The notes under the pieces are model-generated. The model was not told where the DNA came from. It did not search any database and saw only the letters and a list, made by a program, of their open reading frames with translations. A stretch of DNA of 64,000 nt, taken from Paenimyroides tangerinum (GTDB lineage: Bacteria > Bacteroidota > Bacteroidia > Flavobacteriales > Flavobacteriaceae). Within the stretch, counting starts at the first letter, position 1; each line of letters opens with the position of its first letter. The stretch is from the NCBI RefSeq assembly GCF_003865405.1, contig NZ_RQVQ01000012.1:1-64000 (forward strand), written 5' to 3'. Below are positions 25,836 through 34,419 of this stretch, piece by piece. The position numbers and the translations under genes are program-made.

Positions 25836-26681
25836 TTATTTATAGAAATTTATTAATCCATCTAAAGGTTTCTGATAAAACTTACCAGCTATCAAACCAT
25901 TTTGTTTTAAAATTTTCTCAAAATTATCTTGAAATAAAAATGCTACTGAACCTACAAAATGAACTGGAACTTCAGCAAAATTTTCAAACTGTTTGATATA
26001 ATTATTTACAAAAAATAAAATTTGATTATCAATCAATTCACAAAAAAAAGGTTCATTCTTATTTTCGACTAAAAAAGGTAAAAACGAAGCCAAATAAGCA
26101 TTCGGATTTTCTGTTTTATAGAAACGATTTTTTATCGTATCAGAATTTAAATCGTACGAAGCAGCAAATTTTAAACGTAAATCTTCAGGCATTGTTTTAA
26201 AAAAATAAGCACGAATCATTTCACGTCCAAATTGCACGCCACCACAATCATCCATAGCCAAATAACCTAATGAATCAATAGCCTGAATAACCTCTTTACC
26301 GTTGAAATAACTGCAATTAGAACCCGTTCCATTTATACAAACTATTGCCTGTTCGTTTTCCTTACAAGTAGCAAAAACAGCTGCATACGTATCTTCTTTT
26401 ACTACAAAACTATTGGTAGCTATAAAAAACTTTCCCAAAGCAATTCGCATCATTTCTTTAGAACGAGGTGTTCCACAACCCGAACCATAAAAATGAACTT
26501 CCTCAACTTTAGTTTGCAAAACCATTAAATCTTCAGAAATATTTAATCGTTTCAAAATCTCATCTTCAGAAACTACTTCTGGATTTAATCCTAAAGTTGC
26601 AAAGGTTTTGACAAAAATACCATCAGAATCAAATAAAATCCAATCCGATTTAGTTGAACCGCTATCAACAATTAATTTCAT
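25836..26681 (-). CDS. BadF/BadG-type ATPase, N-acetylglucosamine-kinase-like
   Basis: A 281-residue kinase of the ASKHA fold. The N-terminal phosphate loop is LIVDSGSTKSDWIL (residues 3-16), the second is VCINGTGSNCSYF (about 114-126), and the acidic motif SLGYLAMDDCGG lies at about 137-148. These match the BadF/BadG/BcrA/BcrD group that includes N-acetylglucosamine kinases. It is 34 bp downstream of gap in a pfkA-gap-kinase set, so a role in feeding a phosphorylated hexosamine or sugar into central metabolism is likely. The exact sugar is not shown by the sequence. Confidence 0.85.
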   Translation of the reverse strand: MKLIVDSGSTKSDWILFDSDGIFVKTFATLGLNPEVVSEDEILKRLNISEDLMVLQTKVEEVHFYGSGCGTPRSKEMMRIALGKFFIATNSFVVKEDTYAAVFATCKENEQAIVCINGTGSNCSYFNGKEVIQAIDSLGYLAMDDCGGVQFGREMIRAYFFKTMPEDLRLKFAASYDLNSDTIKNRFYKTENPNAYLASFLPFLVENKNEPFFCELIDNQILFFVNNYIKQFENFAEVPVHFVGSVAFLFQDNFEKILKQNGLIAGKFYQKPLDGLINFYK

Positions 26682-26715
26682 ATTTTAAACTTGATTATTT
26701 CACACAAAAATAGGT

Positions 26716-27726
26716 TTATTTTACCGATTTTAAGTGTACAATTAAATCTAAAAGTTTAGCAGAATATCCGTATTCATTATCATACCAAGCTACAATTTTA
26801 AAGAAAGTTTCGTTAAGTGCAATCCCTGCGTCCGCATCAATAATTGCTGTATGTGTATCTGAAACAAAATCTTGCGAAACAACAGGTTCATTTGTGTAAC
26901 CAAGAATCCCTTTGTATTCATTTTCAGAAGCTTTTCTAAAAACATCCATTATATTTTGATAGGTTGTTGGTTTAGCTAATTTTACGGTTAAATCAACAAC
27001 AGAAACATTAGCAACCGGAACTCTAAATGACATTCCCGTTAGTTTACCTTTTAACGAAGGAATCACTTTTGTTACTGCTTTTGCCGCTCCTGTACTTGAA
27101 GGAATGATATTATTTAAAGCAGAACGTCCACCACGATAATCCTTTTTAGACGCACCATCTACAACAGCTTGAGTTGCTGTAGCAGCGTGAACTGTGGTCA
27201 TTAATCCTTCTTCGATTCCGAAATTGTCATTCAAAATTTTTGCAACTGGAGCCAAACAATTTGTAGTACAACTTGCGTTAGAAACCACAGTATTTTCAGA
27301 AGTAATTTCGTTGTGATTTACGCCCATTACAAACATTGGAACTTCATCTGAAGGGAAAGATAAAACTACCTTTTTTGCTCCTGCTTTAATATGAGCTGAA
27401 GCTGCATCCATCGTTTTAAAAATACCCGTACAATCAGCAACAATTTCAGCGTTGATTTCGTTCCATTTTAAATTCGCAGGATCTTTTTCGGCAGTAATTC
27501 TAATTTCATTACCATTTACAACTAAATTACCATTATTTGTTTCAATTGTTCCTTTAAATTGACCGTGAACCGAATCATATTTTAAAAGATAAGCCAATTG
27601 TTCAACATCCATTAAATCATTAATTGCAACAACTTTAATATCATTTCTTTCGAATGATTCACGTAATAATAATCGACCAATTCGACCAAAACCGTTAATT
27701 CCAATATTTACTTTTTCCATTTTCAT
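26716..27726 (-). CDS. gap: Glyceraldehyde-3-phosphate dehydrogenase, type I
   Basis: A 336-residue GAPDH. NAD-binding [10 protein letters not shown] (10-19) is followed by VAINDL with the Asp that favours NAD over NADP; the catalytic motif [12 protein letters not shown] has the nucleophile Cys153. [12 protein letters not shown] is the C-terminal signature. It converts glyceraldehyde-3-phosphate to 1,3-bisphosphoglycerate in glycolysis. It lies 12 bp after pfkA and 34 bp before a BadF-type kinase gene, so all three are likely one operon. Two ATG codons six bases apart could serve as start. Confidence 0.97.
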   Translation of the reverse strand: MKMEKVNIGINGFGRIGRLLLRESFERNDIKVVAINDLMDVEQLAYLLKYDSVHGQFKGTIETNNGNLVVNGNEIRITAEKDPANLKWNEINAEIVADCTGIFKTMDAASAHIKAGAKKVVLSFPSDEVPMFVMGVNHNEITSENTVVSNASCTTNCLAPVAKILNDNFGIEEGLMTTVHAATATQAVVDGASKKDYRGGRSALNNIIPSSTGAAKAVTKVIPSLKGKLTGMSFRVPVANVSVVDLTVKLAKPTTYQNIMDVFRKASENEYKGILGYTNEPVVSQDFVSDTHTAIIDADAGIALNETFFKIVAWYDNEYGYSAKLLDLIVHLKSVK

Positions 27727-27738
27727 TTTTTTTTATTT

Positions 27739-28728
27739 TTATATAGATAATATATCTGATATTCTAATTAATTCTTCATCAACTGATGTTTCACCTTTAA
27801 TTGCTTTTTCTAATGGAGTTGTATCCACTTGGTCGTTAATTAATCCAACCATTAATTGAGATTTCCCTAACATTAATAATTCAACAGCTTTCACCCCTAA
27901 TCGACTTGCCAAAACACGGTCAAAACAAGATGGCGCTCCTCCACGTTGCATATGTCCTAAAACAGAAACACGAACATCGTATTCAGGAAGGTTTTCTTCG
28001 ACGTATTCACTTAATTCAAAAACATTTTTACCAATTTTTCCACCTTCAGAAACCACAACAATACAAGAAGATTTTCCAGATGCTTTACTACGTTTAAGTT
28101 TTTCTAATAGTTTTGGTAAACCAATATTTTCTTCAGGAATTAAAATTTCTTCGGCTCCTGCACCAATTCCAGTATTTAAGGCAATATGTCCTGCATCACG
28201 TCCCATAACTTCGACAAAAAACAAACGTTTATGAGAAGTTGCAGTATCTCTAATTTTATCAATTGCATCAATAGCAGTATTCAAAGCTGTATCAAATCCA
28301 ATAGTATGACTCGTTCCTACAATATCATTATCGATAGTACCAGGAATTCCAATAACCGGAATATCAAATTCTTTACTAAAGATTAAACCGCCCGTAAAAC
28401 TTCCGTCTCCGCCAATTATGATTAATCCATCGATTTCATGTTTCTTTAGATTTTCATAAGCTTTTGCTCTACCTTCGGGAGTAATAAATTCTTTTGAACG
28501 AGCAGATTTTAGAATTGTTCCGCCTTTACTTACAATGTATTTAACATCACGAGGTCCAAGAACTTTAAAATCACCTTCTATCAAACCTTGCAAACCACGA
28601 AAAACACCAATACAATTGATTTCATAAAATGCACATGAACGAACAACTGCACGAATGGCAGCATTCATACCTGGAGCATCTCCTCCAGAAGTTAAAACAG
28701 CTATATTTTTTATTTTGTTAGATTTCAT
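27739..28728 (-). CDS. pfkA: ATP-dependent 6-phosphofructokinase
   Basis: A 329-residue phosphofructokinase of the bacterial ATP type. Motifs: TSGGDAPGMNAAIR (13-26), GGDGSFTGG with Gly after Asp (ATP rather than pyrophosphate as donor), PGTIDNDI with the catalytic Asp, EVMGRDAGHIA, and GHMQRGGAPS. It phosphorylates fructose-6-phosphate, the committed step of glycolysis. First gene of the pfkA-gap-kinase set. Confidence 0.97.
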   Translation of the reverse strand: MKSNKIKNIAVLTSGGDAPGMNAAIRAVVRSCAFYEINCIGVFRGLQGLIEGDFKVLGPRDVKYIVSKGGTILKSARSKEFITPEGRAKAYENLKKHEIDGLIIIGGDGSFTGGLIFSKEFDIPVIGIPGTIDNDIVGTSHTIGFDTALNTAIDAIDKIRDTATSHKRLFFVEVMGRDAGHIALNTGIGAGAEEILIPEENIGLPKLLEKLKRSKASGKSSCIVVVSEGGKIGKNVFELSEYVEENLPEYDVRVSVLGHMQRGGAPSCFDRVLASRLGVKAVELLMLGKSQLMVGLINDQVDTTPLEKAIKGETSVDEELIRISDILSI

Positions 28729-28836
28729 ATTCTTTAGTTGATATTAGTAAATTTACGGAAATAACTAGAATTTTCAATAATATATTATTGTTTAATTTAT
28801 GAATTTTAGATTCATTTTTTACATAAACTCTTTTTT

Positions 28837-28929
28837 ATGACAACAACTCCAGAACACGATGCCAAAATAGCTAAAATGATATTTGCGTCGGTCTATCCAC
28901 ATTATGTGAAAAATATTAGTCTTCTTTAA
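28837..28929 (+). pseudogene. Truncated DUF2200 gene
   Basis: An ATG followed by MTTTPEHDAKIAKMIFASV and YPHYVKNI, the N-terminus of DUF2200 proteins (usually about 120 residues). The frame then diverges (SLL) and stops after 30 codons. The remaining family sequence is not present downstream in any frame that I can find, so the gene lost its 3' three quarters. The preserved part shows no mutation, so loss may be recent. The rest of 28930-29185 is AT-rich with nothing recognisable. Confidence 0.7.
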
Positions 28930-29185
28930 AAATAATATCAGACTATCTATTTTTTAGTTACTTTTAAATCGATTTTATAATATTTTACCAATTGAAAAAA
29001 GTATCAAAAAAATAATATATCTTCTAATTTTGTTTTACGAATTTCCTAAAAAAAACATAGATTAAATTCATAAATGCACTAGTATCTATGAGTTGAATCT
29101 GTGTATCTAAAGTCAAAAGAAATTGTTTTTATACTATTTTCTTGTAAAAAAAATATTTCCCCAATGTTTTTATTTGAGGATTTTA

Positions 29186-30334
29186 TTAGTGATTATAATC
29201 AACAGTAAAAGGCATTCCTCCAAGTTTGCTTTTAAATTCATCTGACTTTGCAATTTCTGCTAATTCTTTGGAAACAATAGTAATTATTGTTTTAAACTCC
29301 TGTATTGAAAGAATATAATTTTCCAATTCCTTTTTTATAATTAATTCTTCTTTTGAATTGCTAATATCGGCTAGTATTTTACTTGAATTATTTATATCGT
29401 CAGAAAAATTTTTAATTATCATTTTTATAATTTTTTCATTATCTGACCAAGTGATTTCCATATTGTTTAAATTTTCTTTGTTAATTTCTGCATTACTTAG
29501 TTTCGAATCAATACTTTCAAATAGATAAATTATTTCTTGTTTCTTTAATTGCATTTGATAAAGAATTACTGCATCTGTCTTTTTATCTATTTCATTATAA
29601 ATTAGTTTAATGTTGTTGAAATTTATTTTTCCGATTTTTGCCGCTACAAAATCTAATTTATCTGTTCTTTGTATATAGAATTCGGTATATTTTAAATTAC
29701 CTTTTTTTTGAATATTGAAAGAATGACCCATGTAACCTGTTTGTATTCCATCATTATTAACAGAAATCATTTCTGCTAATTGAACTGGGTTTATTATATT
29801 TAAGTTGATATTATCATTGAAATATTTAGGTTTTGGAGTGGATAAATCTAATGTAGAGTAGTCAACTGTTTTTAACATTTCAAATAATTCATTTTTTTTT
29901 GATTTTAGATTTTCAACATTTTGAAAATAAATCTGTTTGTTGATGGGAGAAAAAGTTAAAATATAACAGTTTTCATCTTTTAAATTACCTAAGTGAAACT
30001 TAATTTTCAAACTATCGTTTTTTATATCTACGTCATAAATACTATCTATAAGTTCATTTTTTTCATCAACGTAACGAACATTAGAAAAGGATATTAGGTC
30101 CTTTGTTTTCATTTTTTTTTCATATGGATATAAAATAAATAATGAATCGTCTTTTTTAGAAAGATGAAGTTGCATTTCTTCAATCATTTCCATGTAAGCC
30201 GTTAGTATTCCTGCCTTAATGGGTGTTTTGTTAACTTTAGTTACACTTTCGGCTTTCCAATAAGTTTCTGTAACTTGTCCATATGATTGAAAACAAAAAA
30301 GAACAATTAAGGATGTAAGGATATATTTTTTCAT
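29186..30334 (-). CDS. Exported protein of unknown function
   Basis: A 382-residue protein with a signal peptide (MKKYILTSLIVLFCFQSYGQ) and no membrane helix afterwards, so periplasmic or secreted. The body mixes beta-rich sequence (about 25-260) with a helical C-terminal third (about 260-370) rich in Glu, Lys, Ile and Asn. I recognise no domain and no T9SS sorting sequence. It has a lower share of G and C than neighbouring housekeeping genes and lies in a stretch with a gene relic, consistent with accessory content. Transcribed alone. Confidence 0.65.
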   Translation of the reverse strand: MKKYILTSLIVLFCFQSYGQVTETYWKAESVTKVNKTPIKAGILTAYMEMIEEMQLHLSKKDDSLFILYPYEKKMKTKDLISFSNVRYVDEKNELIDSIYDVDIKNDSLKIKFHLGNLKDENCYILTFSPINKQIYFQNVENLKSKKNELFEMLKTVDYSTLDLSTPKPKYFNDNINLNIINPVQLAEMISVNNDGIQTGYMGHSFNIQKKGNLKYTEFYIQRTDKLDFVAAKIGKINFNNIKLIYNEIDKKTDAVILYQMQLKKQEIIYLFESIDSKLSNAEINKENLNNMEITWSDNEKIIKMIIKNFSDDINNSSKILADISNSKEELIIKKELENYILSIQEFKTIITIVSKELAEIAKSDEFKSKLGGMPFTVDYNH

Positions 30335-30729
30335 TTTTTATCTACTTGGATTAATACCATTATTTAATAGAATAAGGTTACATATTAAAAATTAAAGCGT
30401 AAAGTTTTGATTCTCTAATTTTTCAAATTGATTTAAAAATAAATAAAAATATTTAACAAAAATATTTTTGTTAACAAAATAAGTGTTCTTTTTTAATTTA
30501 TGTTATTTTGTTATATGAAAAATACAATTTTAATATTAAAATGATATTCTTAATTGTTTTGGAAACAGAAGTACAAATGCTTCTTCGAATTCTTAAATTC
30601 GATTATAAAGAACTTTAGTATACAACTTATAGCTGTAAAGGATAGAGCTTTATTCTTGTTCCAATTAACTAAAATTTCAACTAATTCTAGTTTTTTTTTG
30701 ATCAAATTAAAAAAGTGTATAGAACAAAT
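30335..30729. other. 395-bp intergenic region
   Basis: Very AT-rich. It contains only a weak imperfect inverted repeat around TCGAATTCTTAAATTCGA (30585-30602). I see no gene, tRNA or clear regulatory element. Confidence 0.5.
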
Positions 30730-31437
30730 CTAACAGATTAATAATAACCGCAATTCATTTTTGTTTTCTTTTGGAGCTCGATGTACACAAGGCGGAACAA
30801 GTTGTTGCGGATTTTTAACAGCCAATCTCCAAAGATTTCCTAAACCCAAATTGATTGGTTCTGCGTTTGTATTTGCTTGATAGTGTAAATCGAAATAAAA
30901 TTCTTCTAGAAACAATTCAAATTCATCATCGGAACCGTCGTGTAATTCTTTTAATTTGCTTCTTATTTCTGGTATTAAAATTTTTTGAGTAACAGAATCG
31001 TTTGGTAAAATATCACTTGAAGCTCCAAAATAAGTACATAAAAAAGTATCGGTTGAAATAGGTGAAGAATCAACGTGATATGAATATACATCTGTGGAAA
31101 TAAAATCTAATGTATCATCTCGTTCGTAACATTTTAATAAATTAAGAGTAGGTGAAGCTCCTAATTCTGACAATAATTTTAAATCTTCAATTATAATTTC
31201 TCGTGCTTTATCGCCATTTTCTGAAAGATTCAAATTCATTAAATCATCAATCGTGATTATTGTAATATCTTCATGAAGTATTAATTTGTTTACTATTTCT
31301 TCAAAATCACCAATTAAATTTCTATTCCAACAATGTGCATTTATAATTCCTTCGAAAGGTGTTTCAATCAATTCATTAAAATTAGAAAAAAACTTTATTT
31401 GATTATTTTTTTGAATATTATGACTCATGTTTTTCAT
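30730..31437 (-). CDS. DUF1826 domain protein
   Basis: A 235-residue soluble protein. The segments INAHCWNRNLIGDFEEIV (about 36-53), TFLCTYFGASSDILPN (about 131-146) and the C-terminal VHRAPKENKNELRLLLI (about 217-233) fit the DUF1826 family (CxW motif, cTY.G motif, VHRSP-type ending). The family has no proven activity; in other bacteria it occurs with metal-homeostasis genes, but no such gene lies here. It diverges from the FAD monooxygenase at 31589. ATG codons at 31437 and 31428 are both possible. Confidence 0.72.
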   Translation of the reverse strand: MKNMSHNIQKNNQIKFFSNFNELIETPFEGIINAHCWNRNLIGDFEEIVNKLILHEDITIITIDDLMNLNLSENGDKAREIIIEDLKLLSELGASPTLNLLKCYERDDTLDFISTDVYSYHVDSSPISTDTFLCTYFGASSDILPNDSVTQKILIPEIRSKLKELHDGSDDEFELFLEEFYFDLHYQANTNAEPINLGLGNLWRLAVKNPQQLVPPCVHRAPKENKNELRLLLIC

Positions 31438-31557
31438 GTAGAATTTGACGATATTCTTACAAAAGTAAGTATTAAATTTTGAGTAAAATCTATTTTGAAT
31501 TACGATTTTATAATTGATTAAAAACCAAATAATGAATAATCATTTAAAAGTTTCCTT

Positions 31558-31565
31558 TATTTTTG
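31558..31565 (+). promoter_or_regulatory. -7 element (TATTTTTG) of the FAD monooxygenase gene
   Basis: TATTTTTG matches TAnnTTTG, 23 bp before ATG 31589. Confidence 0.5.
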
Positions 31566-31588
31566 TTGTACTTTAAATTGAAAAATTG

Positions 31589-32953
31589 ATGCATTGGATT
31601 GTTTGTGAATCATGTTTAGGAATCGGAAAAAAAAAGCAAAAAAGCAGTAAGAAAGCGAGTCAAATTGAATCTTCAAATACATTTTTTAAAAAGTGTACAA
31701 AATGCGATGGAAAAGGAATTGTTTCAAGCGCCGAATTTCCAAAACCCGATATTCAGAAATTTCCTCATATTGCTATAATTGGTCTTGGAATTGGTGGAAT
31801 TACTTTAGCAGTTGCTTGTTTGCATCGAGGTATTCCATTTACAATTTTTGAACGTGATGATTCTTTTAATTCGCGTTCTCAAGGCTATGGACTTACGCTG
31901 CAACAGGCAAGTAAAATTACAAAAGCACTTGGAATTGAACATTTCGAAAATGGAATTGTTTCTTCTCGTCATATTGTTCACGATATTTCAGGAAACGTTT
32001 TAGGAACTTGGGGTAAACGCAAATGGATTCCTGAAGAAAATGTCAATTTTTCTAAAAAAACAAATTTACATATTGCGCGTCAAGAATTGCGTTTGATGTT
32101 GTTGAATCAATTGAAAAATGAAAAGTTTATTCATTGGAATCATCAATTGATTGATTTTGATTCAGATAAAAACATCGGAAATACGTTACATTTCTTAGTA
32201 GATGGAGTTGCGAAAAAATTTAATGCAGATTTAATTGTTGGAGCAGATGGAATTCGCAGTGTTGTTCGAAATCAATTATTAGGTTCAGATTATAAACCAC
32301 TACGATATTTAGGATGTTTGGTTGTTTTGGGCATTTGTTCTTTGCAAAAATTACAACATTTAAAATCAGATTTGTTAGATTCTGCTACTGTTTTTCAGAC
32401 TGCAAATGGAAACGAGCGAATTTATATAATGCCATATTCTCAAGATTCGGTGATGTGGCAATTGAGTTTTCCGATGGATGAATCAGATGCAATTGCTTTG
32501 AGTAAAAAAGGTGCAACTTTTCTTAAGCAAGAAGCAATCAATCGTACAGATTGGCACACTCCGATTCCTGAAATTATTTTTGCTACAGATGAGAGTTTAA
32601 TTACGGGGTATCCTGTTTATGACCGAGAAGTACTTAAAACTGAACTTACTGAACTTGATAAACCCGCTACATTGATCGGAGATGCGGCTCATCCAATGAG
32701 TCCGTTTAAAGGACAAGGTGCAAATCAAGCGATGTTGGATGGTTTGGCTTTAGCAAGAAAAATTTATGCAAAATATAAATTTAAAGATTATGATAAATCA
32801 TCAATTCGTAAAGTTGTTTTAAATGATTTTGAATTTGATATGATTTCAAGAAGCTCAATTAAAGTGAAAGAATCAGCCGCTGCTGCAGAATTTCTACATT
32901 CGACAGACGTTTTAATTGAAAGCGATCAACCACGTCGAAAAATTAATGATTAG
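31589..32953 (+). CDS. FAD-dependent monooxygenase with N-terminal zinc hairpin
   Basis: A 454-residue flavoprotein of the UbiH/PHBH type. From residue 60: HIAIIGLGIGGITLAVA (FAD phosphate-binding GxGxxG), then IFERD at the end of the second strand, LIVGADGIRSVVR (DG motif) and GDAAHPMSPFKGQGANQAM (FAD ribityl motif). In front of this lies an unusual 50-residue segment with CESCLGIG (Cys6, Cys9) and CTKCDGKG (Cys36, Cys39), the CxxCxGxG repeats seen in DnaJ-type zinc hairpins. Substrate unknown. The ATG 31589 is preferred to the TTG just before it. Confidence 0.85.
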   Translation: MHWIVCESCLGIGKKKQKSSKKASQIESSNTFFKKCTKCDGKGIVSSAEFPKPDIQKFPHIAIIGLGIGGITLAVACLHRGIPFTIFERDDSFNSRSQGYGLTLQQASKITKALGIEHFENGIVSSRHIVHDISGNVLGTWGKRKWIPEENVNFSKKTNLHIARQELRLMLLNQLKNEKFIHWNHQLIDFDSDKNIGNTLHFLVDGVAKKFNADLIVGADGIRSVVRNQLLGSDYKPLRYLGCLVVLGICSLQKLQHLKSDLLDSATVFQTANGNERIYIMPYSQDSVMWQLSFPMDESDAIALSKKGATFLKQEAINRTDWHTPIPEIIFATDESLITGYPVYDREVLKTELTELDKPATLIGDAAHPMSPFKGQGANQAMLDGLALARKIYAKYKFKDYDKSSIRKVVLNDFEFDMISRSSIKVKESAAAAEFLHSTDVLIESDQPRRKIND

Positions 32954-33081
32954 TTGAAGTTTTGAAAAAATCTACAAATGTTAAATTATTTGACATCAGG
33001 GTAAACCCTTAGTGTTCTTTATTTTGATTCATTTAAATTTACATATCTTTTAAACACATTTTTTTTTTTTACAATAGGAAA

Positions 33082-33112
33082 GTTATCGAAATCAAATATT
33101 GATTTCGATAAC
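33082..33112. promoter_or_regulatory. Perfect 14-bp hairpin upstream of the nuclease gene
   Basis: GTTATCGAAATCAA and its exact complement surround a 3-base loop; flanking TAGGA/TCCTA could extend pairing. No T-tract follows on either strand, so it does not look like a terminator. It ends 45 bp before the nuclease start codon and may be an operator or leader structure. Confidence 0.5.
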
Positions 33113-33157
33113 GAATCCTAATTTTCTATTAGCCAAAACCAAAATTAAAATACTATT

Positions 33158-33724
33158 ATGTCAAACACATTACCACAATTTTTCAATTACGAAGAAAATA
33201 AAGTTGACGCTGGATATGAAGCGTTACACGATTTTTTTTTGAGTTGGACTTTACGTTGCGCTGTCGATGATTATGCTACTTTTGAAAATAAAGTCCAACA
33301 TTATTCAAAGCGTATATTATTGCATTTAGTTTTTGAAAACGAATTTACACTTTGCAAAATCATTAGTGTAAAAACGAAAAAACAACTTGGTTACATTGAT
33401 TTATTGGTAGAAGTTACTCTTCAAACAGAAACAGATGAATTAAAAGAATATGTTTTGAATATCGAAAACAAATGGTATTCTAATGTTTTAGATTCTCAGT
33501 TAAAAAAATATTCACAAGTATTATCTGATATTTACAGTAATTCAAAGGCCGAAATTGTTTCGGTAGTTCTATTTCCTGATCATTTGAAGTTGGAAGAAAA
33601 TAGAGAAGTTTGTGAAAAATATAATTATAGAATGGAAACCTTCGAAGTTCTAAAAACGCTGTTTGAAAACGAATCGTATACAGAAAACGATTTGTTTGAT
33701 GAATTTTGGTTTAAGTTTTATTAA
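33158..33724 (+). CDS. PD-(D/E)XK-type nuclease-like protein
   Basis: A 188-residue protein. The core LGYIDLLVEV (Asp81) followed by VLNIENKWYS (Glu103, Lys105) and QLKKYSQVL (Gln114, Tyr118) reproduces the PD-(D/E)XK nuclease pattern, including the QxxxY helix of PD-(D/E)XK family 4-type proteins. N-terminal residues 1-70 are helical. Such stand-alone nucleases are often phage- or defence-related, but no toxin, helicase or phage gene is adjacent. Transcribed alone, ending at a strong hairpin. Confidence 0.78.
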   Translation: MSNTLPQFFNYEENKVDAGYEALHDFFLSWTLRCAVDDYATFENKVQHYSKRILLHLVFENEFTLCKIISVKTKKQLGYIDLLVEVTLQTETDELKEYVLNIENKWYSNVLDSQLKKYSQVLSDIYSNSKAEIVSVVLFPDHLKLEENREVCEKYNYRMETFEVLKTLFENESYTENDLFDEFWFKFY

Positions 33725-33770
33725 AAAAACAGATAGTATTTTTTAATCGAATGTCAAAAAACATAAAAAA

Positions 33771-33820
33771 AATCTTAATTGAAACGTTTAAATTCTATTT
33801 GAAACGTTTCAATTAAGATT
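33771..33820. terminator. Bidirectional terminator, 19-bp stem
   Basis: Perfect inverted repeat AATCTTAATTGAAACGTTT (33771-33789) and its complement (33802-33820), 12-base loop, A-tract before and T-rich tract after. It separates the convergent nuclease and NlpC genes. Confidence 0.9.
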
Positions 33821-33839
33821 TTCAATTTTTTTGTAAATT

Positions 33840-34385
33840 TTAGAAAACACTTCCACTTTTAACGAAGTATTTTGAATACCAAACGTCTTCTAAATTAGAA
33901 ATAATCACACCTTTTTTACTAGAAACATGAACAAACCGATTGTTGTGTAAATAAATGCCAACATGATCAATCTTACCACCTCCAAAAGCAAAGAAAACCA
34001 AATCTCCTTCTTTGAGTTTATCTATTTTTTTATTTTTAATTTCTTCGGCCATATCTCGCGAGGTTCGAGGTAATTTTTCTTTATAAATTTCTGTATAAAC
34101 ATTGCTAACAAATCCAGAACAATCAATTCCAGATTTTGTTGTTCCGCCCATTTTATGTGGTGTTCCTAACCAACTATCTATATAAAAATACAGTTTCTCG
34201 TTTTTCAAATCTTTTTTTGAAACTTCCAAAAGATTTGCAAAATCTTCTAAACTGTTATTTTTTGATTTTAGAATATGTTTTGAACTGGATGTTTTTCCTT
34301 TAGAAGTCGATGCGTTTTTCTTCGAAGCACAACTACTTAAAAGTAAAACTAAGGCCAAGATTTTCAGAAAGCTTGATGTTCTCAT
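33840..34385 (-). CDS. NlpC/P60 (C40) cell-wall peptidase lipoprotein
   Basis: A 181-residue lipoprotein: lipobox LLSSC (Cys19), a Lys/Ser-rich linker, then an NlpC/P60 domain with nucleophile Cys89 in GIDCSGFV, His141 in IDHVGIYLH and His153 in RFVHVSSKKG. This corresponds to Spr/MepS-type endopeptidases that cut peptide crosslinks in peptidoglycan, anchored at the outer membrane. It lies 34 bp after the DUF349 gene, but a terminator hairpin fills that gap. Confidence 0.92.
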   Translation of the reverse strand: MRTSSFLKILALVLLLSSCASKKNASTSKGKTSSSKHILKSKNNSLEDFANLLEVSKKDLKNEKLYFYIDSWLGTPHKMGGTTKSGIDCSGFVSNVYTEIYKEKLPRTSRDMAEEIKNKKIDKLKEGDLVFFAFGGGKIDHVGIYLHNNRFVHVSSKKGVIISNLEDVWYSKYFVKSGSVF

Positions 34386-34390
34386 ACAGC

Positions 34391-34415
34391 AAAAAAACCG
34401 GTATAAAACCGGTTT
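34391..34415 (-). terminator. Intrinsic terminator between the DUF349 and NlpC genes
   Basis: On the minus strand AAACCGG pairs with CCGGTTT around a 7-base loop and runs into seven T. It ends 5 bp before the NlpC start codon. Confidence 0.75.
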
Positions 34416-34419
34416 GTAA

